From the IMG/VR virus record IMGVR_UViG_3300020395_000048, positions 1 through 33,420 of that record: DNA of 33,420 nucleotides; one strand, written 5' to 3'. The stretch comes from a virus. The notes below the pieces were generated by a model. It did no database searches, was not told where the DNA came from, and saw only the letters and a list, made by a program, of their open reading frames with translations. This document shows positions 1-9,537 of this stretch, piece after piece. How positions within the stretch are numbered: position 1 is the stretch's first letter; the number at the start of each line of letters is the position of its first letter. Position numbers and translations under genes: made by a program.

Positions 1-86
1 GCTAAGGACAGTCCTTGGGCTCCAGCAAGTGAAGAAATAACTTTTACGGCATTTTGTTGCCCTACCCTGACCTTAATATCTGCCAT
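1..86 (-). CDS. Virion structural / tail-fibre-like protein, N-terminus only (partial)
   Basis: Reading leftward from an ATG at 84-86, an open frame of 28 complete codons runs off the window edge. It begins MADIKVRVGQQNAVKV and continues with a Ser/Ala/Gly-rich stretch. From memory, this short 'IKVRVGQQNAxKVxSS' opening is shared by several virion structural or fibre-like proteins of T4-like cyanophages, but that is recall and not a search. It follows the 66-residue gene with a 32-base gap. A T4-late-like box (CATAAATA, 116-123) lies about 30 bases upstream, so it may have its own late promoter. No clear ribosome binding site is visible. The rest of the protein lies outside the window, so its function is inferred from the opening and from its place beside baseplate genes. 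Confidence 0.6.
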   Translation of the reverse strand, partial: MADIKVRVGQQNAVKVISSLAGAQGLSL

Positions 87-115
87 TTATGTAAGCAATT
101 CAAGAATCTATCTAT

Positions 116-123
116 TATTTATG
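116..123 (-). promoter_or_regulatory. T4-late-type promoter box (CATAAATA, one mismatch)
   Basis: On the minus strand the octamer CATAAATA differs at one base from the T4 late consensus TATAAATA. It lies 30 bases before the ATG at 86, matching the 26-31 base spacing of the two exact boxes before gp8 and gp25. It overlaps the stop codon of the preceding 66-residue gene. The single mismatch makes it weaker evidence than the other two. Confidence 0.45.
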
Positions 124-319
124 TTTTGCGATTAACTAACTCGTGAAGTAAAGATTTAATCTCATCAATATCTTTTTTCATATTATCCAACTCTGCTTTT
201 TCATCAAGTTTTCTATTTCTTTGAGAAATATGCTGATTATAAGCATTATTATCACAATCTAATATTGCTCCTGTATTTGGATCACGAAATAAGTTTTTAT
301 GCCCTTTAACTGGTATCAT
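119..319 (-). CDS. Small coiled-coil protein of the structural gene cluster (66 aa)
   Basis: A 66-residue charged protein. The N-terminal half has an 'IPVKGHKNLFRDPNTGAI' opening, and residues about 34-62 form a Lys/Glu/Leu-rich helix (KAELDNMKKDIDEIKSLL) with heptad-like spacing, so a coiled coil is likely. Its ATG overlaps the stop of the DUF4815 gene in an ATGA arrangement, which points to translational coupling. Small proteins with a similar 'KGxxxLxRDxxTGAI' start occur in T4-like marine phages near the baseplate genes (recalled, not searched). A role as a small virion or assembly protein is inferred only from position. Confidence 0.8.
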   Translation of the reverse strand: MIPVKGHKNLFRDPNTGAILDCDNNAYNQHISQRNRKLDEKAELDNMKKDIDEIKSLLHELVNRKT

Positions 320-3300
320 GCTAATGCTATTGCTCTAAAGTCTTTAAGTCTAACAGGAGCACATTCATTTGTTGATGACATTACAACTTTAATAATAAAT
401 CCATCAAATTGTTCTAAATCATTCATTGTAAATTGATATTCTGAGAAATCATTCAAACCATTTTTATTAACTTGAGCATCTGCTCTACCATCATTTAAAC
501 TAAGATCAATAATATCATCACCAAAACCATCACCATCAGTATCTATTAGATTCTTATATCCAGGAAATGCTCTATATGTCTGAGAAACTTCACTAGAATC
601 TGATGAGAATAACTTATAGAAAACTCTGAAATCTGCTTCTGGTTGTACATTAGCAGCAACAAAAACTTTTAATGAAGTTGCAGGTTGCTTTAAAGAAATT
701 CTATTAGTTACAAACACAGAACCATGTGGATCATCCAGTTTAGAATTTGTTCTAGTATCTGTAGCATAATCACTAACTGGATTATTAATCTTATTTCTAC
801 CTAATACAAATGTTGCATACTTAGAATCCAATACAGGAGATAAGTTCTTATCTGTTGATGTAAAATCAACCTTCAATGCTACAGATTTATTCTTAGGTAA
901 CGTTGATAATCTCTGTGCTTCATTATCTTTAGAAGCAACTAATCTAGGTGTTGGGAAGAATGTAGTCTCATTTAATATAGTTGGTTCAAATCCTTGATCA
1001 ATAAAGGATACTTCATTTCCACCAGCACTAGTTCCACTTACAGTTCTAACTGAAGTATCAATTCTAGTTCCTTTACCAGGTGTAATAGCATTTATCTGTG
1101 CAGATAATGTACTAAACTGATGATTTTGAGAAATTCCAACACTCTTACCACCTACTGCCTTTTCAGTAGTAAAACATAATAAAGTTTTATTATCGGCAAC
1201 ATTTGTTCCTCTAGGACCAGTTCCTCTATCAATTTCTAGATAATAATTATCAATATTTCCTGCATCTCTAAGAGTTGCATTTGATGGAACATTTATTGTA
1301 CTATTAATACCAACTAATGGGAATCCATTTATTTGATATGGTTGAATAGATGTTCCTTCACTATGACTAGATGATGGACTATTTTCTAATCCTCTACCAT
1401 CAATAGTAAGTTGTCCTATACCAACAACATAAGAAATAATTTCATTACCTATTAAAGCTTCACCGAAATTAGTTGTAATACCAGCAAAATTGGTAAATGG
1501 GGCGGTATTTGCAACTGATACAAGTGTACCACCAACATCCAATACGCTAGTTGTTTGTGTTGCTAAACTATCTGGTTCTATTCCCTTTAACCTAACAACA
1601 TTATTTGCACCATGATGAGCATGATTATACTGTATAACCTCTATAACATTACCCGAATTTAAATCACTAAGAACTTCAGAATCACCATTTACAGTTGCTG
1701 GTCCTGTTGTAATAGTTCTAGTATCATTATTTGCACCATAATGAATAATATTTTCACCAGATTTAAATACTTCACCTTGAACATCAGTTAAGTATATTGT
1801 ATCTAATGTGCTACTAATTTCTTTAATTGCAAATTTAGCACCAGCACCTCTTGTAACCAAAGAACTACTATTATCGATAGTAACAACATCACCTACACTA
1901 TATCTACTACCAGCAGTTACATTCTCAATTAATTTAACTGCTCCAGTAGTACCATCAATAGTAATAGAAGCTGTTGCACCAGAACCATCGCTAGTTAACG
2001 ATTTAATAGGTATAGTATTAGCAACAGGATCAACATCTGATGATTGGTTTGTGAAATTATATCCAGCACCAGAAGAAATTAATTCAGGTTGTGTAGAAGT
2101 GTTAATTGAAGCAGCAATTCTTTCTACCACACCAGTAATACTACCATCTTCCAAATCTGCAGGATCACCAGTACTTATTTTTCTACCAACAGGAGCTTCT
2201 GCAGCACCAAGTCCACTAACTTTAACTTTTAATTTTCTAGGTAAAGTTCTAATTGGATTATCAGATAATGTTTGAGTATTCTCATTACCTGCTTCAATTG
2301 GACTGTTGTAGAATGTTGCTGTACCACTATTAACAAATTCTGCTTTATAGAGTTGGAATGTTAAATCTTGATATTGACTTGGTGTCCAAATAGTTCCGTT
2401 TTGGGATTTAAATAAACTACCACCAATATACTGTTTAGTATGTACAACACTCTCAACATCAGGTAAATTCTGTGTTCTAACAGTCTTTTGACCCATTGTA
2501 GAAACCCACATCTCATACAAATCAGAAGATGGTGATAAGAATACAAGAGCATATTCCTTACCTCCTTCCAAATAAACTGGTGATGGGAATCTAATATTAG
2601 TTGCTATAGATGCATCATTAGAAACCTGAATATCATTTGGATTTAATGCAACTTGTGCATAACCTTGAACTAAGAAATTAGTTGGGGTTCCCAATTCAAC
2701 ATCTCTAATTTCAACAAATACTTTAGCATTTGGATCTTTACTTGCAAAATAAACATCAACGGATGTTAGGAACATACCAGTTTCATCAACCCTAAAGGAC
2801 TGTGCCAAAGGATCTCTATATGGAGCCTCTACTCTGTCAGTGTCAGAATCTACATCTACATCAATTTGAACTGTTATCTCATTTGGTTTTTGAGCTGGTT
2901 TGGGTGGATTTCTTACACCAACAGTTTTAGTATCTTGGGTTATAATTGTTCCAGTAGCATGATAAGTACCAGTAGCATCACTTGCTAATGCAGTGCTTCC
3001 AGGTAATGTAACTGTACCTACTGGTGCTGCAGTTACCTTAAATGTCTTTGTTCCTGTTCTGAATAGAACTGAAGGTTGTGGTGATTGATTTGCTTCTCTA
3101 AAGAAGAAAGTACCTAAAATATCACCCCAATTATCTGAATAGATATTTGCATTTGTTACAGTTGCAGTTGCACCACTAGATTCTCCAACAATAGTTGCAC
3201 CTTGTCTAATGTATCCATAGAATCTTTCATCATTAGCTAATGCAGTAACATCAATATTAAATATTTTTGAAGTTGATGAATATGTACTTGATGGTGCAGG

Positions 3301-6300
3301 TCTGGTTCTATCAAAAGGATCTACCGTAAATTCTTCAACATTTTGTGCTGGTACATATTCTGGTGCAGGTAATCCTATTACTGTTTCGGTAGGTCCTTCT
3401 ACATTATCAGGACCTGGTGAATATATTGAACCAACAGTCGAAACTACACTTCCCATAGGAACTGCAATTACACTTCCATCACCATACTTATGATTTGGTG
3501 CTAATACTCTTACCTTAGCAATTTCTCTTCCATTCATAATAACGGCAGCAGTTTCATATAATGAAAATGTACCAGAAACCATATCAATTTCAGTAAGTTT
3601 AGGGAAGATATCAGGTATTCCACTATCCAAATAACTATAATGTTTTGTTAATGGTTTTAATCCATTTGCATTAAATGCAACGTTTCTAGAACGCATAAAT
3701 GGATCTGCAGTTCCACTAACCTTAACACTCTCAACATAATCAAATTCATTATTATTACCCTCTAAAGTATTTGAAAAACTAAATTCTTTTGTATTTGTTG
3801 TGGTAGTAGTTGTAGTAGTTGTAGTATCAATATGATTACCATCAAATATATTTTGATTAGCTTCAACTTCAGTAACAGTTACATCTACGTCAGTATCAAT
3901 TGAAGTATTATCACTAACAAGATTTTGATGTTCTGCCCAAGTATTACCTGTAGATTCTGTTCTATGATCATCAATATAAATTGTTCTAACCCAATTATCT
4001 GATGGTGGATCTAATTGAACACTACCAGCAAAAACTATAACATTAAATGGGTTAATATTTTCAACCTGAGTTGCTTGAAGATTTTTAAGTTCACTAGCAA
4101 CTTCACTATATTTCAAAGTAATCAAATCACCAGTTTTTTGGCAATTATCATCAAGTAATTTAAGATTTGCACTTCTATCTGCTGTATTTTCATCAATTGA
4201 AGGATCAAACGCTAAATCTGCTTTTAATGACCAAAAATCAACTGCACTAATTAATTCTTTATTAACAACGTCAATATCACATACAGATCCATTTCTATAA
4301 TCTACAAATTCTCTATCTTTAAAATCATTTACTACAAATCCACTCTTAAATCGATTTAATCCATCAGCATCAAGAACTTGTAGTGACTTAGTATCTGATT
4401 CTAAAGCAGTAAGTGAAGTCATTACTTCAAGATTACTAATCCTTTTTTCAAGTTTACCAATATCTCTCATGGTAAATCTTCTATTATCATATAATTTTAT
4501 TTTTGGTCCAGTTATAGGATCATACAAATATGGTGGTAATGTTATTTGTGCAACTTCCATAGAAGCTCCTATTTCCGTAGGAGGTGCAGGTTTATCTGCA
4601 GAAACACCTTTAATTAACTTTACTTCTTCAAATTTATTAATAACTAACTTATCAATTCTTGGTAGATAATAAGTATATCCAAGAATAGAACTTTCATTTG
4701 GTGCAACAACATACTTAGTTGTTGATTCAAAAGATCTAGCAGCAAAATCGAATGGTGATTTGTTTACAGAAGGGTCAAATGTATCAACTCTTGGTCTAAA
4801 ATCAAGTATATCGGTTCCTCTATCATTTGCTATAGAGGGAACATCATGAGTATATCTATCTTTAGTGTAAGAATTTGCAGTAAAAAGATCACCACTAGCA
4901 ACATCTTGAGTTTGATACTTATCAAAAATAATTAATAATCTATTTGATGGTATTCCAGAAGTTTTCTTTCTAACTACCCTAGAATAATCTGCATACTGTT
5001 TTCTATGTCCTTTATCTAACTTGTAATTAGTTGTTCTATCAACATAATTACCATTTGTTATTCCTTGTAAATTTGTTTCAATATTAGATTCTTTAAAGTT
5101 AACAGTTTCTCCTTTAGTGAAAACGTTATCATTTAAATATACAAATTCAATCTCTGATGCAGATGGTCTATTAACAATTTGACCTATTGCTCTACTATCT
5201 TTACCAATTATTTTTTCACCAATAATAGTATTAGTATCTAATGCAAGACCAGAAACAAATGTTAGTTTATCTAAAGTTGGTTTGTTAGTATCTTTAGATT
5301 CATATATTGCATGAATTTTTACAACATCAGGAACATTTAAAGATATTTCTTGATCTTCAACTCTCAAACCATAATACTTACTATTAGTCATACCACTGTT
5401 GGTAGACACACCTACAGTTTTTGTTACTTCAAATTGAACACTTCTAGAATAATCTTTGGATCTACTTATTAAACCTACTTTCTTTAAAGTTACGTTTACA
5501 GTACAAGCAAGGTTTGCTGATAAACCACTAAACTGAATATCATTACCATTATTTGTTATTGATACTTGATCTGATGTTAAAGTTTCAGTAGTTCCATTAT
5601 TATAATGAATTGAATACTTTTCAGAATCAAATGGTTCAAAGAAAGCACTAGTAATTCCAGAAGAAACATCAAGTGCTTCAGAAGTACTAAATGATAATGT
5701 ATTATTAGATGGTGTCTTTCCAGTTACTTGACGAGTGATAGTAATATTTGAATTTGAAAGATCAACAGCAGAAACATTTCTCTTTGGAAGTTTAGTATAT
5801 AATCCAGAATTATTGTAATTAATAATTTTAGGAGATTTAATCCTGAATATATTAGATGTAGTGACACCTGCACATATTCTACCATTATTAACACCAGATA
5901 TAGTTTCAATAGGTGCTAATGATAAGGTTTCACCATCTGAAGATATAGAAACAATTCTATTATAAGTTTTATCTCCTACATCTGTTCCATATCCAACTAT
6001 AGAATCAGTTTTAATACCTACTTTTCCGATAAATCTTCTATTAGGTGAAGTTGCAGATGCACTATTTCCATTAGAAGCACCAGTAACTGTTAAAGTATCA
6101 AAAGCAGAAAAATTAGGTAATATTCTATCATATAAAACTGAATCAGCACTAAATTTACTTACCAAAGAAGAATTTAATGTACTTGAATCTTGATAAACTG
6201 ATTTAATATCATCAACAGTATATTTAAAAACTTTTACTATAGAAAAATTTGATTCAGTTGTTTGTTCATTAACAATTAAACTTTCACCTTGAATAAAAGT

Positions 6301-7893
6301 TCCAGTTGTTTGTGATATATTAATTTCATTAGGATTTCCTGTATGATTTGCAACATATCCTATTGCACCACTATTAAGTCCTCTAACACGACTAGAAAGT
6401 GGAATTGTAGTTGCAATTGTTCCAGGATTAGAAACTTGTAATAGTGTATATGTTTGAACATCGTATAAATGAAGATCCCATTCTGTTGAATCTCCACTAT
6501 ATGATGCATCAGTTACACTAAAAGAGTAAACACGAGCTTCACCAATCTTCAGAGCTGAACTACCAGTTGGACCTGCAGTTGATGGATCAACATTACCAGT
6601 TCCTTTTCTACGATTATAAAGACCAATAGTATTGGCAGTAGATCCCCCAACATTAATCCAAGGAGTACCTTCGGCATTATTAACCTTCAATAAGCTACCC
6701 ATTCTAAAAGGAACAGATGCAGACTTAATAGTTTTAGTATCTCTTGGTTTTTCTATATCTATTACTTTATTATAAACATCAACATCCCATCCTCTAACAT
6801 ATGCTCTTCCTGATGATAATTTAACACACATTAAATCGTCAGATGGATCAGCACCATCATCAGTTTTTTGTCCTTCAACAAATAAACCATTGGAATTAAT
6901 CTCATCATTTAAAGAATTTTGAACATTAACTCTAAATGGTTGTATTGCATAGTTTCCAGACTCGTCAAATGTTCTACCAGCAATCCATTTTTCTATATGA
7001 GAATATACAGATTCTGCTTGTAATTTTTTAATTTCACCATTCTTAACTCGCATTAATTCTACGAAGTTAGTATCTTCATAGTCTAAAAGTGATTTTTTCG
7101 CTAATTTAACGGATATTTTAAATCTATCTGCACCTGGTGCTGCATAATTTGTAAATCCTTTAGCATTATCATTTAAACTAGGATCATCATTTGCATTAAT
7201 TACAGTTTCTGATATTTCAAATCCTACCCTATATGAAGGTTTATTTGAATAAGGTTCTAAAACTATAGAAGACTTTTCAACATCTACAAAAGTACCTCTT
7301 ATGAAATAAACTCCAGTATCAACACCAAATGCCGATCCAATAGAAGTAGCATCTTCCGACATTACTGTTAGAATGGTTTCTCCAGAATTTAATGCAGTAT
7401 TACCATAAGTAATATTTTCTTCAAGTACTAAAACCTCTTCATTTGGAAAATGAGAACTTGCCGAATCACTTCCAGATTCCAAATATTTAACAAAAATTGT
7501 AATATCATCAACACCTTCATTTGGAGGTAAAATATAATTCTTAATAGATCCAACTATTTGAGAATTTTGACCTTTAATTCTAGTTCCTTTTCCATTATTA
7601 TTATTAATTAGAGCATCAAGATATACTGTAATATCAATCCCTAGATGATCTGGATTTACCTTTACTGCAAAATAAGTACTATCATATGTTATTCCACCAG
7701 GAATAACCATAGATCCTTCTTTAAAGATATGACTTCCAAATGATTCTATTTGATTTTGTAATATTGACTGAAGACCAGTTAGTTCCCTAGCTTGAACTGG
7801 GTATCCAGGTTTAAACAGTACTTTATAAAAATTATCTGCCTTATCAAAATCATCGTAATAAGGGCTTATATTTAAATTGGTCTTCTGTGGCAT
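316..7893 (-). CDS. DUF4815-family large virion structural protein (2525 aa)
   Basis: A very large structural protein. Its N-terminus (residues 1-65, NISPYYDDFDKADNFYKVLF then 'PGYPVQARELTGLQSILQNQ') is the signature of DUF4815 proteins of T4-like marine phages. A second family hallmark, an 'RRFTMRDIGKLEKRISNLE' helix, lies near residues 1130-1150. It is followed by a threonine run near residue 1360, a 'DPLAQSFRVDETGMFLTSVD' beta-rich domain near 1700-1870, and a C-terminal domain ending LKDFRAIALA. Near residues 2451-2460 is DTDGDGFGDD, an acidic loop resembling calcium-binding type-3/dockerin loops. It follows gp8 after 6 bases and overlaps the next gene by 4. It probably forms a baseplate-peripheral or fibre-attachment structure. 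The family assignment is strong; the exact role is not known to me. Confidence 0.88.
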   Translation of the reverse strand: MPQKTNLNISPYYDDFDKADNFYKVLFKPGYPVQARELTGLQSILQNQIESFGSHIFKEGSMVIPGGITYDSTYFAVKVNPDHLGIDITVYLDALINNNNGKGTRIKGQNSQIVGSIKNYILPPNEGVDDITIFVKYLESGSDSASSHFPNEEVLVLEENITYGNTALNSGETILTVMSEDATSIGSAFGVDTGVYFIRGTFVDVEKSSIVLEPYSNKPSYRVGFEISETVINANDDPSLNDNAKGFTNYAAPGADRFKISVKLAKKSLLDYEDTNFVELMRVKNGEIKKLQAESVYSHIEKWIAGRTFDESGNYAIQPFRVNVQNSLNDEINSNGLFVEGQKTDDGADPSDDLMCVKLSSGRAYVRGWDVDVYNKVIDIEKPRDTKTIKSASVPFRMGSLLKVNNAEGTPWINVGGSTANTIGLYNRRKGTGNVDPSTAGPTGSSALKIGEARVYSFSVTDASYSGDSTEWDLHLYDVQTYTLLQVSNPGTIATTIPLSSRVRGLNSGAIGYVANHTGNPNEINISQTTGTFIQGESLIVNEQTTESNFSIVKVFKYTVDDIKSVYQDSSTLNSSLVSKFSADSVLYDRILPNFSAFDTLTVTGASNGNSASATSPNRRFIGKVGIKTDSIVGYGTDVGDKTYNRIVSISSDGETLSLAPIETISGVNNGRICAGVTTSNIFRIKSPKIINYNNSGLYTKLPKRNVSAVDLSNSNITITRQVTGKTPSNNTLSFSTSEALDVSSGITSAFFEPFDSEKYSIHYNNGTTETLTSDQVSITNNGNDIQFSGLSANLACTVNVTLKKVGLISRSKDYSRSVQFEVTKTVGVSTNSGMTNSKYYGLRVEDQEISLNVPDVVKIHAIYESKDTNKPTLDKLTFVSGLALDTNTIIGEKIIGKDSRAIGQIVNRPSASEIEFVYLNDNVFTKGETVNFKESNIETNLQGITNGNYVDRTTNYKLDKGHRKQYADYSRVVRKKTSGIPSNRLLIIFDKYQTQDVASGDLFTANSYTKDRYTHDVPSIANDRGTDILDFRPRVDTFDPSVNKSPFDFAARSFESTTKYVVAPNESSILGYTYYLPRIDKLVINKFEEVKLIKGVSADKPAPPTEIGASMEVAQITLPPYLYDPITGPKIKLYDNRRFTMRDIGKLEKRISNLEVMTSLTALESDTKSLQVLDADGLNRFKSGFVVNDFKDREFVDYRNGSVCDIDVVNKELISAVDFWSLKADLAFDPSIDENTADRSANLKLLDDNCQKTGDLITLKYSEVASELKNLQATQVENINPFNVIVFAGSVQLDPPSDNWVRTIYIDDHRTESTGNTWAEHQNLVSDNTSIDTDVDVTVTEVEANQNIFDGNHIDTTTTTTTTTTNTKEFSFSNTLEGNNNEFDYVESVKVSGTADPFMRSRNVAFNANGLKPLTKHYSYLDSGIPDIFPKLTEIDMVSGTFSLYETAAVIMNGREIAKVRVLAPNHKYGDGSVIAVPMGSVVSTVGSIYSPGPDNVEGPTETVIGLPAPEYVPAQNVEEFTVDPFDRTRPAPSSTYSSTSKIFNIDVTALANDERFYGYIRQGATIVGESSGATATVTNANIYSDNWGDILGTFFFREANQSPQPSVLFRTGTKTFKVTAAPVGTVTLPGSTALASDATGTYHATGTIITQDTKTVGVRNPPKPAQKPNEITVQIDVDVDSDTDRVEAPYRDPLAQSFRVDETGMFLTSVDVYFASKDPNAKVFVEIRDVELGTPTNFLVQGYAQVALNPNDIQVSNDASIATNIRFPSPVYLEGGKEYALVFLSPSSDLYEMWVSTMGQKTVRTQNLPDVESVVHTKQYIGGSLFKSQNGTIWTPSQYQDLTFQLYKAEFVNSGTATFYNSPIEAGNENTQTLSDNPIRTLPRKLKVKVSGLGAAEAPVGRKISTGDPADLEDGSITGVVERIAASINTSTQPELISSGAGYNFTNQSSDVDPVANTIPIKSLTSDGSGATASITIDGTTGAVKLIENVTAGSRYSVGDVVTIDNSSSLVTRGAGAKFAIKEISSTLDTIYLTDVQGEVFKSGENIIHYGANNDTRTITTGPATVNGDSEVLSDLNSGNVIEVIQYNHAHHGANNVVRLKGIEPDSLATQTTSVLDVGGTLVSVANTAPFTNFAGITTNFGEALIGNEIISYVVGIGQLTIDGRGLENSPSSSHSEGTSIQPYQINGFPLVGINSTINVPSNATLRDAGNIDNYYLEIDRGTGPRGTNVADNKTLLCFTTEKAVGGKSVGISQNHQFSTLSAQINAITPGKGTRIDTSVRTVSGTSAGGNEVSFIDQGFEPTILNETTFFPTPRLVASKDNEAQRLSTLPKNKSVALKVDFTSTDKNLSPVLDSKYATFVLGRNKINNPVSDYATDTRTNSKLDDPHGSVFVTNRISLKQPATSLKVFVAANVQPEADFRVFYKLFSSDSSEVSQTYRAFPGYKNLIDTDGDGFGDDIIDLSLNDGRADAQVNKNGLNDFSEYQFTMNDLEQFDGFIIKVVMSSTNECAPVRLKDFRAIALA

Positions 7894-7899
7894 TTTTCT

Positions 7900-9495
7900 T
7901 TAGAATTCCAGGATGATTTTAACGTCTTCTTTTTGTCGCTCATTTCGAGCAATTAAAGGTCTATTATCTAAGTAGATAATTTCCCCCGATCCTTTATTTA
8001 TCTCATTATTGGATAACCCATTTGAGAAAGTAGTTCCCAAATCAATTAATTTAGTTCCAGTCGGGTTAGTTGTTATTCCACTAAAAGCAGTATTAATACT
8101 TGCAGAGAAATTAGAACTATCACCTTTTATTGCATTTGATGATGCTTCAAAGGAATAAATTGCACCAGCAGTTGAAATACCAGTATAATCAGTATGATCA
8201 TTATTAGTAGAATAATTTAAAGAACGATCTCTAAAATATTTCATAACCTTTGTATCTTCATCATAAGATGCAACATAACCTTGGGCGATTCTACCTGATG
8301 ATAATATTTGAGTTATTCTCTCACCAACTATTGGTTTATCTCCAGAAACAGTATCGAAAATAAATGCATTTAAAGATGAAAAAGTTGGGTCAGTATATGT
8401 AATAGATGTTCCAACTTGAGTTGGATTTTTAACTATTCCAACTTGTGCAAATTTTGTATCAGAAGGAAAATCTTTTGTAGAGTCATCAAATCTAGCATAA
8501 ATTAAAACTCTATCAGTTCCCAATTCCTTATAAAGATCATAACCATGACCTAAAGATGGTGGAATAATAGGAATAAGGTTTGCTCTTTGATTTGAAGGAT
8601 GTGCAGAATCTTGTAATGCACCCAAATCAACTAATCCATAACTATACCCTTGTCCACCAGAACTAACAGTAACATTAGTAACAACTTTATTTACAACATC
8701 AACTCTAGCTTTTCCTCCAGTACCATCACCTAATATATCAACCTCTTGCCCTAATCCTTCTGCATACTTACCACCACCACTTTCAATATATACATGCTTA
8801 ATTTGGTTATTGTTTATAGTAGAATCACCATTTTCTCTTATAGATTTAATTTGAGCATCTGTACTTTCTGTCCAATTATTAGGAACAGTAATATATTCTG
8901 TCGAATCAAACTTCAGAATATCTGCAGGTGAAACAGTATACAAATATTTCCAAACATAACCATCTCCACTATTACCAGCTCTTGATGGTTCTAAATCTGT
9001 AAATGTTGGTTCATCTTGAGAAATATTACCTTTTGGATTAGCACCTGTTGAACCATTTGAAATACAAAGATATACTTTGAATTCTGAGTTCATTACATAG
9101 TAATTTGCACCATATAATCTACTAGAATCGTTAATTGGACTTTGCTTATCAGATTTCGTTGAATAATCATCCCGATACATTTCATATCTATTACCAGCAG
9201 TCCAATCTATCCTTCTAATAATTCTTCTTATATTAGCAGATGCAATTCTCTTACCATACATCATAGTATCGCCAGTATGAGCGATATCTGAGAAACTATC
9301 TATAGGTTTAGGTGTATTGCCTGTTGTATTCCAACCTTCAGACCTTCCATAACCAACTTGAACACTTGGTGAAGGAGTTCCTGTTGGATTTGGTAATCCA
9401 ATAAAGACATAATATGAATTTTTATCAGACTCTACTGATTCTACAAAATTATTTGCGTTCAGAATTCTAAACTGATCAGTAACAATTGCTGGCAT
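7900..9495 (-). CDS. 8: Baseplate wedge subunit gp8 (531 aa, enlarged)
   Basis: Homologue of T4 gp8, a wedge component of the contractile-tail baseplate. Matching landmarks are IVTDQFR at residues 4-10 (T4 AIVTSKFR), GYGRSEGW at 48-55 (T4 TFGRSEPW), GDGYVWKYLY at 177-186 (T4 GDGYVWEYLF), EYITVP at 200-205, and the C-terminus IIYLDNRPLIARNERQ at about 505-520 followed by DVKIILEF (T4 MIYMENRPPI... INILFTF). T4 gp8 is 334 residues; the extra length here is mostly between residues 210 and 500. That stretch includes two Gly-rich 'GGGKYAEG / GGQGYSYG' motifs (240-286) like repeats in the neighbouring giant protein. An exact TATAAATA late box lies 26 bases before the start codon. The T4 comparison is from memory, but the matches are many and collinear. 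Confidence 0.92.
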   Translation of the reverse strand: MPAIVTDQFRILNANNFVESVESDKNSYYVFIGLPNPTGTPSPSVQVGYGRSEGWNTTGNTPKPIDSFSDIAHTGDTMMYGKRIASANIRRIIRRIDWTAGNRYEMYRDDYSTKSDKQSPINDSSRLYGANYYVMNSEFKVYLCISNGSTGANPKGNISQDEPTFTDLEPSRAGNSGDGYVWKYLYTVSPADILKFDSTEYITVPNNWTESTDAQIKSIRENGDSTINNNQIKHVYIESGGGKYAEGLGQEVDILGDGTGGKARVDVVNKVVTNVTVSSGGQGYSYGLVDLGALQDSAHPSNQRANLIPIIPPSLGHGYDLYKELGTDRVLIYARFDDSTKDFPSDTKFAQVGIVKNPTQVGTSITYTDPTFSSLNAFIFDTVSGDKPIVGERITQILSSGRIAQGYVASYDEDTKVMKYFRDRSLNYSTNNDHTDYTGISTAGAIYSFEASSNAIKGDSSNFSASINTAFSGITTNPTGTKLIDLGTTFSNGLSNNEINKGSGEIIYLDNRPLIARNERQKEDVKIILEF

Positions 9496-9520
9496 GATTA
9501 TAAATTAAACTTTTTTTCTT

Positions 9521-9528
9521 TATTTATA
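9521..9528 (-). promoter_or_regulatory. T4-type late promoter box before gp8 (TATAAATA)
   Basis: Exact T4 late consensus TATAAATA on the minus strand in the 42-base gap between the giant protein and gp8, 26 bases before the gp8 ATG. It is followed by an A-rich leader. In T4 such boxes are read by RNA polymerase carrying gp55 and gp33. It would start a gp8 - DUF4815 protein - 66-aa protein transcript. Confidence 0.78.
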
Positions 9529-9537
9529 GACATAATT

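Noticed and set aside
1808-2275. A 155-codon plus-strand open frame opposite the DUF4815 gene
   Set aside because: It is entirely antisense to a well-supported gene, has a low-complexity Leu/Pro/Thr composition typical of antisense readings, and has no ribosome binding site or neighbours on that strand.
3797-3830. The threonine run in the DUF4815 protein as a sequencing or assembly error
   Set aside because: The frame is kept on both sides, the codons are mixed ACT/ACA/ACC types instead of one repeated triplet, and family proteins have variable linkers here.
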